A DNA stretch of 64,000 bases. It comes from Rhizoclosmatium globosum (lineage: Eukaryota; Chytridiomycota; Chytridiomycetes; Chytridiales; Chytriomycetaceae). Within the stretch, counting starts at the first letter, position 1, and the number at the start of each line of letters is the position of its first letter. Below, piece after piece: positions 33,735 through 45,920 of this stretch. The notes under the pieces were generated by a model that was given only the letters and a program-made list of their open reading frames with translations, was not told where the DNA came from and did not search any database. The stretch lies in contig MCGO01000121.1 in assembly GCA_002104985.1 (NCBI GenBank), forward strand, positions 1-64,000, read 5' to 3'. Made by a program: the position numbers and the translations under genes.

Positions 33735-34491
33735 TTGATTCGATGGTGGTGCTTTCTAGTTGGTAGGTTGGATGTCGTAGGTGTCTGCGAAATTGGGCAG
33801 AGATCCTATGCGCAAAATTGTCTGTTCTGGTTGGACCAATATGGAAACAACTGTTGAAGCTGTTTCGAATGTGACTTTGATGTACTAGTCTGCCCGGTTG
33901 TAGCAGTGTTTTTGTAATGGCGGTGGGAAAGCGACAAGTCCAAATATCTCAAAATCGGCGGGACTCTCAGAGTTTGGAGCAAGGGTGACTTTTGTAATGG
34001 AACCCAGATTTACAATAATAAAACCAGGGCCAACAATGGTTATTTACCGATCGGAAATACGTTATTCAATTACAAATGATTAGAAATGTCGTTGTATTGT
34101 TTCAGTTTGATGCTCGAGTCATGACAATTGATGACAAATTACTGCTGCAGCTTTCACATCGAGCATACTCTTTTTTATTAACGTATTCATTTACATCGAA
34201 TTCATTTTGGCACGCAATGCAGCACGCGATTGCCCTTATCACAAAAATTTAATATTTGAATATTGCCGTCACGTGATCAAATGGCAAACAACTTTGAATT
34301 ATTCATCAAGAGAGGGAAAGGGGTGCGATTCCTGTGTAGTTTAAAAACGCTCGGTTTAATTAATTCACGACGTGGCGCATTGGTATTCCACGAGGCTTAA
34401 ATGCCCATGAGTTATTCCGAGAATCATCCTTTCTGAATTTTGGGAGTCAATCCACGATCTTTGTTAGATCATACAAAGTATACTTGAGAGA
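33735..34491. promoter_or_regulatory. Divergent intergenic region between LCB2 and the lipase gene
   Basis: About 757 bp, A/T-rich, no coding potential or known RNA seen. Must hold both promoters. Confidence 0.55.
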
Positions 34492-36637
34492 ATGATGTCG
34501 CAGAAGAAGATCCAGATGTGCCCGTCACGGTTCCTCTTACACTCACAGCAGAACCACTCGAATTAGAGCAAGGAACAGAACCAACACAAAGCACGACACT
34601 CGCGAGAATGTATCCACAGTCACTGACGGCCTGGTAAAGCCCTTTCCTTTTAGTTTAAGTAGCTAAACTCTCATCGAATCTCAACAGTCGTTTGCCCTCA
34701 ACACAGCCAAAGCCATAACCTCCTTCTCCTTCTCCTTCGCGAAAACCGCAACCTCAACATCAATCAACGTAGCCCGCACAATCGTGGACACAATCGGCGA
34801 AAACACCGGCCTCGAGCAAACGGCATCACACCCATCCTCTCAGGAACCCTGTACGTCGCCGACAAGCTTTCAAACGCGGGAATCCGTGTCGGAGAATACT
34901 TTACAAACCTGGGACTTGATGCTGCTGGAAAGAGTATTGACGGCGTTGGGAATGTGTTTGGAACACCGAGTTGAATGAAGCCATCAGGGAGTTTGCGAAG
35001 CTTGTGCAACGAGAGTTTGCGAGAGATTTGGAAGAATCTTTTGATGCGTCGGAGGAAGCGTTGGTTTGATGGAGACGGAGGTTGGAGAGAATGCCGTTGT
35101 TCAGTATCGGGCGAAAAAGAGCTTGGCGTCCATGGGGATGTTGGAGGTTATCAAATCAATTACGGGGTGGATTTGTTTGCAGCGTTTAGTGAAGGCGGAG
35201 TATGAACGGGTTGCACGTGAAGCTTGTTTGGGGGACTTGCGAAGTGCTTGTCTGTAGTCAACGCTGATGCACCAGGAGTTGCGAACATGGAAGAGGTTTT
35301 AGATGGCGATGTTGTTGTGGATGGAAATGAAACCGATGCGGTTGTGCTGGGACACGTCGGCTCAGGTAACGTTGCACATAAAGTTCTCTAAGCTAACGAT
35401 GAAGCAGAAAGCAACCATGAAAACCAGAGTTTGGGAGACATAAACGTCCTTTCGCCGTCTCGACTGTTTCAGAATATTCGTCGTTATATTCGATTCGCTG
35501 CAGGATCTTACGGGAAGCTTGCCATCAATGTTCTTGACCCAACCTCAATTGATAATCCCTTGGCCGAAGAGCCAGACGGCTCCGTCTCCACCAACCACAC
35601 ATTCTTCTCAAATTATACGACTCGTCCTATTCCCACAATCTATCACACAACCGACCACACAAAGAAAGCAACGGAAAATCAACTACTCCACTCACTTACT
35701 AATGTGCCACGAATTCTCCCAGAAAACAAAACTCACTACAACCCTACATTCTACCTTATTCTCGACCACCCCAACAAGTCCGTAGTGCTCTGTCTCCGAG
35801 GAACGCTTTCCCTCCATGACTTACTGTCGACCTCTCCTGTGACTACTCCACCCTCGAAATTGACGGCGAATCTTTCCTCGTCCACGGAGGAATGCAAGCC
35901 GCCGCCGACCGCATCACCCTCCCCGCCCCAGAATACCTCGCCTCCCTCGCCTCAAAACCCCAATCATCATCTTCATCCACCGCCCTCCCCAACATCTTCA
36001 AAACCGACCCAACACCCCATACGTCTACGAATCCGTCCTCGCCGGCCTCGAATCACACCCCGGATACTCCCTCATCATCACCGGCCACTCCCTCGGCGCC
36101 GGCCTCGCCTCCCTCATCACCCTAAAATGGGGCAACCCATCCACAAACCTCGTCCGCCCGGAAACAGGCTTCCCAGCATCCACGCGAATCCACTGCTTCG
36201 CCTACGCATCCCCTGCAATCATCGCGCACCGCGGTGCATACGCACACCACTTTGACTCGTTGATCACGACCGTGAAAGTCGGGGTTGATTTTGTGCCGAG
36301 TTTGAGTTTGGGGACTGTGCGGGACATTGCGGGGGTGGTTGCGAAGATGCATCGGACGCCGCATTTGGCTTCTGGGTTGATTTCGCGGTATGTTACCAAG
36401 AAGGCGACGTTGGGGGCTGTTGTTGATGACGACTATGCGAAAGAGTTGTGGGAGGAGTTGCGGGGTGGGTGTATGGGGAATGAGAAGCTGTTTCCGTGTG
36501 GAAGGAGTTTTTGGGTGATGAAGGAGGAGGTGAGGGAGTTGGCGAGAGGAGAAGTGTTGGGTGAGATTATGTTTGATGCGGAGATGTTGACAGATCATAT
36601 GCCGACCGTTTATGAGAGTGTTTTGAGAGGGTTGTAA
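34492..36637 (+). CDS. Class-3 (sn-1 diacylglycerol lipase-like) alpha/beta-hydrolase
   Basis: An acidic first exon is followed by introns near 34.64-34.69 and 35.37-35.41 kb. The N-terminal region (FALNTAKAITSF...GITPILSGTLYVADKL) is typical of fungal class-3 lipases. The catalytic domain has VLCLRGT, LVHGGM, the nucleophile elbow GHSLGAG, FAYASPAI and DFVPSLS, with the Asp. A C-terminal helical part ends VYESVLRGL. Such enzymes release a fatty acid from acylglycerols. Frame breaks near 34.83, 35.06 and 35.85-36.02 kb look like missing bases. Third codon positions switch sharply to G/T at about 36.25 kb. Confidence 0.82.
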
Positions 36638-36768
36638 TTTTTGCTTAATGGACTTATACTTTGAGTATATAACATGTTAAAGATATTAAAGATCTATACC
36701 AAGTTTTATTAGCTCTACAATATGGCTTACAGAGAAGAATAAGGAATGGAAGGTAAAAGTGGGAGCGT

Positions 36769-38877
36769 TTAAAGGGCAACAACAAAGACGATGGCAACCC
36801 CTGCAATTGCAATCCACATATCAAAGCTTTTTGCAGAACTAGTCGGGAATACATCATATGTGGCCGAAGCCTGATTATTCGCAGTTTGAATAGGCTTTGG
36901 TTTACTAAAGTTTGCAATTGTTTGGTTTCTCTTCGAAACTGGTGGTGCAGGTCCAATCGAGAACGTAGTATAAGTAATATTCCCAATATCTTGTCCAGGG
37001 TACAAAGATTGATCAAGAACGGCTCTGACTCTAACGAAATAGTCAGAGGCTACTTTTACGTTATCGACAGGAACATTGACCACGCCCATGAAAGATTTGA
37101 TGACAATGGAGTTGGAGTTAGAGTCGTGATGAATTTGGAGGAGTCTGAGCGAGTCTTATTAAGCGAACAACGACTTTGTATGATAATAACTCACATGATT
37201 GTTGGTACAAATCAACTATCCATCCAAGGACATTGGTACCTCCTGCGATTTGAGTCACGTTCCAGGTCACATTCGCAAGACAGCCAGCGCTATAATCAAG
37301 AAGAGATAAGTATATCGACAGTATATAACATCTGCTGGTCTTACCTCCAGCCTGACGCAGCAAGTGCAGTCAATCCTATGTTCAAAATACAATATGAATT
37401 TCACGTCATATATCGAAAGCGTAATACTCAACTCAAGATAGGACTCAAAACGGGATTCACAATCATAAAAACACCACTAATGGAACTAATGGGGTCAACC
37501 TGATCCGAAACAACTGCCCCATCTGCGAAACCCCAGATGCGGACATAATACATTCCTGCTGGAATAGTGGTATCCGGGGTCCAAGTGAAAGTAGTCAAAG
37601 AACTGGCTGACAGAATTCTGGCTCCCATATACAATTGGCTGGAATCGCCAGCACTGTACAAATCGATATTCCAGTTGGAAACACCCGGTTTTTGGTTATA
37701 TCTCCAGCTGAATGTGATTGGACTGCTGACGTAGCTTGTTAAAGGCGTGTAAGTCTTGGGAACGTTTGGTTGCGATGGTGTCGTGATATTAATTTGGACG
37801 TTGTAGTTTGATAGAACGTAGCTCGGGAATATGGTGAATCTATTGTTCGGATTTAGGTAAGTTGAATGATGACATTTCTTACATGGCTGAGGGCAATGAA
37901 AATCCATTTGATAAAGCGCCGGAACTGGAGTTAAGTGTTGTTGCGTAGATGCCATCGTTTGGAGCCAGACGGACATAAAACGCCTGCGATAAATTGAAAG
38001 TGATGGGAACATTGAAGGAGAGAGTACTCGGCGCACCAAATGTCATACTTGGTGTGATTGGAATGCTTGGAATGATTGTAAATAGTCGACCCAAGACATC
38101 TGCACCAGCTTCAAGTCTCATTCTGCGAGGAGTTGAGAATTAAGTTTGAAAACACGAGGGACTAACGTATTGGCACGGCTGAAAGCGCTTCCAAGGACGA
38201 AATTGATGACAGTCGTTCTGCCCGTGTACCAAATATCGCTTGATGATGGATGGTTCCATGAGCCTAAGCATTTTGGCAATAATGAGTATTATAGAAATGA
38301 GTTTGTCGCCACTTTGTTGTAGGTTACCTCCGTATGGATTTACAATTGGAAAATAAGAAGAGTCCGGAAGCAAAAATGTTGTGTTTGTGATCTTATTGAT
38401 TCCATATATCTTAACGACATATAATGGGCCTGTTCCAACAGTCGTTGGAATAGTGACAGGAATATTTCCCGTGTATGGATTCAACGGATCAAACACTTCC
38501 GATGGATCAATTTGAACCAGCGTTTGGATAAAATACTGCTGTTTCTGTTCAAAATCCGACTTAGCTTAAGTTGTTCCTCAAGTTTAGCTTCCACAAACCT
38601 CCATCAAATAAAGATCAACAGTGATCGTATCCCATTGAATATTAACGTTCGCTCCAGTCATAAACCTGAACACGTATGATTGTCCAATCGAAAGTGGTTG
38701 GTTTGACAAGGGAAATGTGATTCCATTCCCAGCGGTATCAAAGTTTCTTCTGGCCACAGTCAACGATTGAGAAGCATCATTTTCAGTCGGGATCGTATCC
38801 GGTAAAAACCGAGTCGGTGCTGCTTGGATGAAAGCTGCAATAGTTAGGAATGTGAGAGTCGCTGCTGTTGCTCTCAT
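36769..38877 (-). CDS. Secreted wall protein with repeated Kre9/KNH-like domains and C-terminal anchor
   Basis: Starts MRATAATLTFLTIAAFIQA, a signal peptide. At least four beta-rich repeats follow, each with a hydrophobic xITFxW-like core and a WxVDLYxxG strand, for example NWNIDLYSAGDSSQLYMG and GWIVDLYQQ. Each closes with a YYVRIWG- or YFVRVRA-like strand. These are the marks of the fungal Ser-Thr-rich Kre9/KNH1 family, linked to beta-1,6-glucan and wall surface. Many N-glycosylation sequons. The end is a hydrophobic helix (MWIAIAGVAIVFVVAL), a GPI or membrane anchor. Several exons; borders only partly fixed. The ATG at 38875-38877 is preferred over one 15 codons upstream because it begins the signal peptide. 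Confidence 0.65.
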
Positions 38878-39233
38878 TTTCAACAGATTTACGTCAGTCG
38901 GTGCGGGATTTTCAACGCACAATCGTTCTTGAATGATATGCGTACTTTTATGAAAGATGCAAAGAGAGTATTACTCATGCAGTGAAGGCTTCTAATTAAA
39001 CATTATATGCGAGATTCATTCACCGAATTATCCTTTAACTCTTCTAACAAACGCATTTGGATGGATTTGGCGTGTGGAACCATCAGGGTTTTCACCAATA
39101 TAGTGTGTCTCACTCCCGCAGCACACAGCGTTCTCCCCAAATAGTCAGCGCCTGCACACCCTGTTAACAACAGTAATCTACTGTATTAGAAAAGAACTGG
39201 AGTCCCCAAAACAACTCACAGACACAAACAAGA

Positions 39234-40346
39234 ATGGTGGATGGAGATGAAGAGATGCCTGTTTCTGAAAATTCTTGCTCGAACTTGACTGCAACCCCTG
39301 ATGGCCTCCTGACAAATGACGTCGTCATTGGCATCCTGCTCTACACATATGCTCTTGGAATGTTTCTGAACGGAGTCATTCTCTTCGCCTCTCTCATTGA
39401 CCGGAAGAAGCTCCTAAAGACCCGCATGGACCAGATCACGTTTGCTCTCATCTTGGTATCATTCATTTGGTCGACAGGAAGAACCGTTATCCAAACATTA
39501 CAAGGTCTTGGGACAATTACACAGGCGAACCAGGGCTCGGCACGGTTCTCCAATATGTGTTTGGTGTTCATCTTCTTCTTGAACGGCAACTTGGCATGGA
39601 GCGTTACTTTCAAATCAAAGAACATCCGTATGCGAAGCAACTCTATGTGCTTCTCTACGTTTCTTTAGCAATGGTGGCTGGAACTATGTTCTGGGCATTT
39701 TGGACGTCGGTATGTAGGGGGCACATGTTTCAGGGGCAAAATGCTGACTGTTTAATGCTAGCCATCTATAACTGGTATCTCACCAATTGATGTAAATCAA
39801 AGACTTGCGTGGGCTATCTGTATCTTTCTGACATTTTGTGGAACCACTCTCGTCATGGTTTGGTGTTATGCAAGAACATACAAATTCTCTGCTCGACAGT
39901 TCAAAGAAAACCCAATGATGTTGAGCTTTTTTATGAAGGCTGGAGAAGAAGCTCAGGACCCCGAAACCTTGGGCTTGATCAGAATCAGACTTGGTATATA
40001 TTGGTCTTGCGTTTCCCACATCTGGTTTCTAACGAATCTTCCCTAGAACGACAAATTCTAATGAAATGCATTCTGCTTTCTATGTCTCTTGTTGTCTGTT
40101 ACCTGCCGCTTTTCGTATATTCAATGCTTCTCTGGTACAATGGATTTGACCAGCGTACTCCATGGGACCCCGACCATCAGTTCTTTTTCTGCGGAGCTAT
40201 ATTATTAGCTATTGATATGGTGGTAAGTAATTACGTCGGTTATATAGAACAATCACTGATTCACGGATGTTCTACAGATTTCTCCCCTCCTTGTTCTTTA
40301 TTTCAAACCAGAACTACGCGAGACTGTTTTCTTTTGGAAAAATTAG
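39234..40346 (+). CDS. Class-A-like (rhodopsin-type) seven-transmembrane GPCR, copy 1
   Basis: Exons are separated by introns 39711-39761, 39994-40046 and 40223-40277. Seven hydrophobic helices can be placed. TM1 has a LNGV (GN-like) motif, TM3 ends in MERYFQIKEHP (E/DRY class), TM6 has CYLP in place of CWxP, and TM7 reads SPLLVLYFKPELRE, an NPxxY-helix 8 equivalent. An N-glycosylation sequon lies near the N-terminus. One missing base just before the ERY motif (39.60 kb) breaks the frame; copy 2 is intact there. Ligand unknown. Such receptors act through heterotrimeric G proteins at the plasma membrane. Confidence 0.78.
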
Positions 40347-40544
40347 TGGTTGTACAATAGAGCTTTCTTAATTTCGCAACCTTTAAACCTGAAAATGAGG
40401 CGGCGTCAATCTTAAATTCTAGATACCATGAGGATAAGCGATCAAGCGGAGGATGCTGAAACGCCTCTCCTCATGGGCCAATGACGAAAGGAGATGATGG
40501 AGATATATCCCAAGATTTTTTGTTAGCATTGGATCTTTTCAGTG

Positions 40545-41618
40545 ATGTCTGGCCTTCCACCTCTGGCCATTGCCACGGACACTCTCCTTACGATACTGTT
40601 CTACATCTATGCAACCGGCACAGTATTGGTAGGTGACCCCAGCACCCATGAGGCTATAAATCACTCACCTTCAACAGAATGGAACTATTCTGATCACAAT
40701 CGCAAGTTATCGTCAAAAGCTGTTTAAAACGTCAGCGGATCGATTGATTGCCGCGTTGGTGTTTGCCTGTTTCGTCTGGGCTGTCGGTCGAGCAGTGTTT
40801 CATGCTATGCAGGCTATGAACTGGACCAATATAAGAGATTCTGGAGCCTGCGCATACAGGTAATCAATCGTTTCATTGCTGTGCAAAAGGGATGGTTTGA
40901 GGGCAGTGATATGGGAGGGTGGGATATTCAGAGATCACACACAAGCCACCATCATCACATCACTAAAACTAAATCCAAACCTATTCACAGTAACGTCTGT
41001 TTAATTATGATCTTCTGTCTCAATGTCCATCTTGCAATGGAACGCTACTTTCAGATTCGCGAACATCCACATACTGTAAAGATGACTTATCTCCTATACA
41101 CTGTAGTTTCAGTCTGTATTGGGTGCATTATTTGGATGTTTTCTACTTCACCCACAAGTGATGGTGTTAAGCCAGATTTGGAACCACAGCGCAGTGCTTG
41201 GGTTGCAGTCTTTTCGTTCACTTATGGAATGACAGTTTTACTTATGGCATGGTTATACACTCGTACCTACCAGTACTCCAAGCGTCAGTTTGATGAGAAT
41301 CCAGCCCTCGCTACCTTCTTCATGTCTGATCGTGACAGCATGAAAGACGATCCTGAGACATTGGGCCTCGTTCGAATTCGCGTAGAGCGTGAAATTTTGA
41401 CGAGATGTTTGCTCCTTTCTCTCTCATTGGTCCTTTGCTACGCTCCTTTCTATGCCTACCAAATCCAGTCCTACAGAACCGGATTGAACCTACCTTCGAC
41501 TTGACTTTGCGTACTATGATGGAGTTGCTATCTTGCTTTCCTTGGACTGTGTTATAACTCCAGTGCTGGTTTTCTTTTCAAGAAGGAGGTTCGCGAGGCT
41601 ATGAAGTTTTGGGCGTAG
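40545..41618 (+). CDS. Class-A-like seven-transmembrane GPCR, copy 2 (tandem paralogue)
   Basis: Starts 198 bp after copy 1. Introns at 40629-40677 and 40860-40990. Helices and motifs match copy 1: LAMERYFQIREHPH after TM3, the loop YSKRQFDENPALATFFM against FSARQFKENPMMLSFFM, DPETLGLVRIRVERE, CYAPF in TM6 and CVITPVLVFF in TM7. Two single-base breaks near 41.50 and 41.58 kb affect only the C-terminal end. The strongest conservation between the copies is the third intracellular loop, the G-protein-facing side. Confidence 0.78.
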
Positions 41619-41820
41619 ACGCAGTATCCTTTCCAGTTCTTTTTAAATCATTTGTTATATATGCAGTTGAACGAAGTAAATCATTCGTTTTGTATACAAC
41701 ATTAGCAGACGACGTTACCTATGTCCGAAGTTCAGTTTCCGGACAGAATTCAGACTGGACTGAACTTTAGACCACACAAAAACTCTCTCAAAAACACATT
41801 CCAAATACACATCCTCCAGC

Positions 41821-43155
41821 ATGGACCAACTCGTACGTAGTGTCGGGGATCAGCAGCAAGAGGAAGAAGAGGAGGACCAGGTACCGTTCCCACTTCCAAC
41901 CAAACACTTGATCCCTTACTCTTTCAAACCAGTTGCAGGAAATCATGGAAATTGACAAGCTCGCCACTTGCGGAATCAACGTGGCCGACATCTCAAAACT
42001 CAAGGCGGCTGGAATCCAAACTATTCGTGTAAGACTGCTTCGCTACTTCTTCGCCACCGCCCACCAACATCACCTCTTTTCTTCCCATGGCGTCCAAATG
42101 ACAACCGTGCGCAACCTGTCCAAAATCAAGGGCATGTCTGATGCGAAAGTCGAAAAGATCAAGGAAGCCGCGACCAAACTGTCTCCACAAGGCTTCCAGA
42201 CCGGCACTGAGCTCTCCATGAAACGGCGTCACGTCTTTCGTCTGACAACTGGAAGCAAGGAGTTCGACAAGATTCTGGGCGGTGGGATTGAGAGCGGAAG
42301 CATCACTGAGGCGTTTGGGTAAGAAACTTTGTTCGGACATTATTCTTGAACTAACCAGAACATAATCAAAGGGAATTCCGTACCGGCAAAACCCAGCTTG
42401 CTCATACTCTTTGTGTTGTGGCCCAGCTTCCATCAACCCAAGGCGGTGGCGCCGGCCGTGTTATTTTTATTGACACCGAAGGAACCTTTCGTGACGACCG
42501 TATTGTGAGCATTGCCAACCGTTTCGGATGCGACGCTGCCGAGTGTCTTGAAAATATTGCCATCGCGCGTGCCTACAACTGTGAACAACAGATGGTGGGT
42601 GTAAACCTAAATCAACTCTTTCTAAATCACTCGCAGGAACTTATTCTTGAAGTGGCTGCTCGTCTCGTAGATGGATCGTACAGACTCATTGTTGTTGACA
42701 GCATCATGGCATTGTATCGTGTAGATTATTCTGGACGTGGTGAACTAGCAGAACGGCAACAAAAGCTTGGACTTATGTTGGCCCGCTTGACCAAGCTCGC
42801 GGAAGAATTCAACGTAGCCGTTTTTATCACGAATCAAATGACAGCTGACCCTGGTTTGTTGGTTCCGTTTCCCTGAAGATACTTATTCTGGGTTCCATCA
42901 AGGTGCTTCCCTTACATTTGTCCAAGATCCAAAGAAACCGATTGGAGGTCACGTCCTTGCGCATGCCTCGACTACAAGACTCTACTTACGTAAAGGACGC
43001 GGTGAATCGAGAATCTGTAAAATTTGGGACTCTCCGTGAGGCTGCAGCCGATGGTAACACATGACACTAATAATGCGTGTAATAGATCTGTTCCCGAGGC
43101 TGAAGCTATTTATGCGATTTCTGAAGGCGGTATTATCGATTCCAAGGATGGTTGA
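41821..43155 (+). CDS. DMC1: Meiotic recombinase DMC1
   Basis: Six exons: 41821-41880, 41939-42318, 42372-42594, 42637-42853, 42903-43035, 43086-43155, 1,083 nt, 360 residues, no frame break. It has an HhH domain ([16 protein letters not shown]), Walker A GEFRTGKT, Walker [24 protein letters not shown] and the NQMTADPG block, which reads as DMC1 rather than RAD51. The ending is [24 protein letters not shown]1 forms filaments on single-stranded DNA for inter-homologue strand exchange, so a sexual cycle is implied. A 60-nt in-frame stretch at 42029-42088 looks like an intron that has lost its acceptor. Confidence 0.93.
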
Positions 43156-43273
43156 GCATTGACATTCCAGCAGACATCGCTTTCTATTATTACTGAGTCT
43201 TTTTGCGATAATGAACTGAATAAACTACATATCCGATTGTTTTATTTGGTGATAAGGACGGCTTCGCGTTGAA

Positions 43274-43837
43274 TCAATGCTGAAACCTGTGACGAGCAAA
43301 GGACGGCGTAACACGCGCTCTAGCAGAGACTCGATCTCTCGCTACCTGTGTTGCTGATTCTGTCCAGCCAGAGTCGGTTGATGACGCCTGCGTCTGTGTC
43401 GAAGAAGAAGTAACGTTTCGGATTCCAAACGTCACAGCCTTTGCCGTACTCAATCCCGTAATCTCCGGACTCGTTCGAATACTAGGCTCCAAGTAAACGC
43501 GATCAAAGAAGACAATCGAGTAGTTTCCTTCAACTGCCGGTGCTGTCAAGTTGAAGGACACAGTCTCGCCCAACTGAGTACTATTCGCGATTTGTAGGTA
43601 GTATACTTGAGTATGCCCAGGCTCAAGAAATACTTTCGTCCATTCGGTTTGATATGTTGGTTCGTTGGTGGGAAGGAAGGAGACGAGGAATGTTTCGTTT
43701 GGATAAAACACACTGGTGTTGTTTTCGTTCGGAGAAAGAATCGTCAGAGCTTTTGCTAGCGGCTGGAATGCATGAAAGAGAAGGAGAAGCCAAAGTGTTG
43801 TTGCGGAGTTGGCGGCGGGATGAAATTGGAACATCAT
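43274..43837 (-). CDS. Small secreted Kre9/KNH-like protein
   Basis: Single exon, 187 residues. A signal peptide (TTLWLLLLFHAFQPLAKA) is followed by one domain beginning ILSPNENNTSVFYPNETFLVSF and closing YSIVFFDRVYLEPS. This resembles one Ser-Thr-rich KNH-type Ig-like unit. The tail is Ser/Thr-rich then basic, without an anchor. Five or more N-glycosylation sequons. Probably a wall or extracellular protein. The family match is by pattern only. Confidence 0.6.
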   Translation of the reverse strand: MMFQFHPAANSATTLWLLLLFHAFQPLAKALTILSPNENNTSVFYPNETFLVSFLPTNEPTYQTEWTKVFLEPGHTQVYYLQIANSTQLGETVSFNLTAPAVEGNYSIVFFDRVYLEPSIRTSPEITGLSTAKAVTFGIRNVTSSSTQTQASSTDSGWTESATQVARDRVSARARVTPSFARHRFQH

Positions 43838-44257
43838 TATTGTAATTTGTTGTTTTACCGCAATTAAGTCCGATAATGGTCGGGCATCTTAGAGAAAACC
43901 CGACATATACGAAAGGTGAAATTCGATAGCTTGTAACAGAGTACGGTGGTAATTGGTCATAAGAATTGAACTCATTACATAACACAACCATGATTTGCAA
44001 TTCGTATCATTCGCACTTACCATCAGAAGTGCGAGTCCGCCTCATCGTTCGTGGCGATCCATCGAGTGTATTAATCCGCAGTGCAGAAAATGAGCCGTGA
44101 AGTTGAGACTGTGAGAAGCTGAAGATCGAATTCACATTATTATCGTGGGATTATTAGTAATTCGAACTTTAAGGGCGAGGAGGCGGAACAATTATGCCGC
44201 TACTGGAGCAATCAAATCGGAGCAAAATCTTCACCAAAACCGATATCGTCGCATTCA
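43838..44257. other. Divergent intergenic region
   Basis: 420 bp between outward-facing genes, no coding signal supported. Confidence 0.5.
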
Positions 44258-45813
44258 ATGCAGCCAGAGATCCCCCTTCCCACCGCCAACACAAGAAGCT
44301 TCTCTCAAACAGATGATTCACGTCCAGCCCAGCGCATCTCAGCCGGTGCTCCTCGTCCAAGTCCCCTGAAACCTCATGGCCTCAAGTCAGAGCTTAAGTC
44401 AGCAGCATCCGCCTTCAAAGGAATCTTCAAGCAAAAGAAGCCAGAAGGTGTCACAGTTGTAGCTTTTAACAAGATGAACGCATCCATCCCCGAACCTGTG
44501 AAATCTCAAACACCAGCTGAGATCAAAGAGTTCGTTTTCTCAGTGACCCCAACAGAGTCGATACCTCCAGAGTTTAACTTGGAAGAACTGTCGCCAAAGT
44601 ACAAGAAACACTTGAGTCGCAAGTACACTTACAGGTTTGATGTGTTTGAAATCCATTGACAAAGTCTGACCTTGAATTACAAACCATCAGCTCTGTATTT
44701 ACAAAGCCAAGTGATACCATCCAAAGAGTATACCGAGAACCTGATTTGGATACCTTCTCCTACTCAGAGCCAACAAATCCCATTCCATCAGTGTATGACC
44801 CAGAAGACGCTTCACAGTATCCTCCATCTGAGTACAGCAGCGACTTCCAATACCCTGATGCCTCTGAATTCGAACAAGACGATGCTGGTAATTTGGAACA
44901 AGACCAAGAAAACGTCTACGTAGAACGATTTGAGGGAGCCCACGGTCTCAATTCTGCTGACACTGAATCATACCACACAATTCACCGTTTGAATATGCTT
45001 CCACTTGTCGACGATTCAAATACTGCATCCCAACCCGTAGTCCGTCGAATGTCCACAGGTCACCTCAACCTCCTCGAAACTTATAGCGAGATCATTGGAG
45101 AAATCTCAGAACTGGTTCCAGGTACACCGACAATGCCAACTACCCGTCGAATTAGAAGTTCTGTAGCAAATCTAGAAGATCTGATTGCTCAAATGAAGCT
45201 GACTGAAGAAGAAAAGAAGAAACATGGATTGATTCCACGGGACAGCTCATACTCGATTCTCTCGGCGTATCAATCTACCGAACAAGACGAAGATGAAGAT
45301 CACCTTCCATCAGAGGTTGTGGTAGAAGAGTACTTTGTCGAGCATTGGGTGCGGGCTCCACATTCTGATTCTGAGAGTAATGGAGCCACACCGTCACCCT
45401 CAAGCGAACCTTCGCCAACTTCGCCTCCGCTTCTGGTTGCCAGCGACAGTGACGCTACGTTAACCCCACCATCAGCCTTCCACGATGAAAGTGACTCTGA
45501 TTCAGACCCTGAAGCCAAGGAACACCTTATCGTCTCAAGAGTAACCAGAATCGTGACGCTTTCGCGAAACAAGGTTGTCAAGAATGTTGAGGTCACAGTG
45601 CATCCTCTTGGAAAAGTGGAAGCCCCGGCGCCAGAGAAGTTACTCGCACGTGCATCTCAACGGAATTTGAGAGCTTTGGAGAAAGAGCAAGCTGCAGCCA
45701 AGGAAGTGTTGAAAGAAGAAAAAGGAGAGGCTGGTGTTGTTGCGAAGAAAGAGGTGAAGGAAAAGAGGCGGAGTGGGTTGAGTCAGTTCTTGCATTTATT
45801 GACGAATCTCTGA
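44258..45813 (+). CDS. Disordered acidic protein, family member B (paralogue of the gene at 1.6-2.9 kb)
   Basis: Exons 44258-44634 and 44691-45813, a 56-bp phase-2 intron, 499 residues. Basic Ser-rich N-terminus with AFKGIFKQKKPEG, then HLSRKYTYSSVF across the intron, a long acidic middle, RRMSTGHLNLLETYSEIIGEI, and LEDLIAQMKLTEEEKK. A beta-like stretch HLIVSRVTRIVTL...NVEVTVHPLG and a Lys-rich tail ending SQFLHLLTNL follow. The same blocks in the same order, and the same intron, occur in member A. No catalytic domain. Short conserved islands in a disordered chain suggest a scaffold or regulator, which is inference. Confidence 0.78.
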
Positions 45814-45920
45814 TTGTATTTCATTATGTTAGCGGTTAATGCATTCTTGTTCAATATATCATCAAATTATTTGTTCAATGCTTCCAATGAACACCATTTT
45901 TCAGTTTGGCCATTCCCGAG

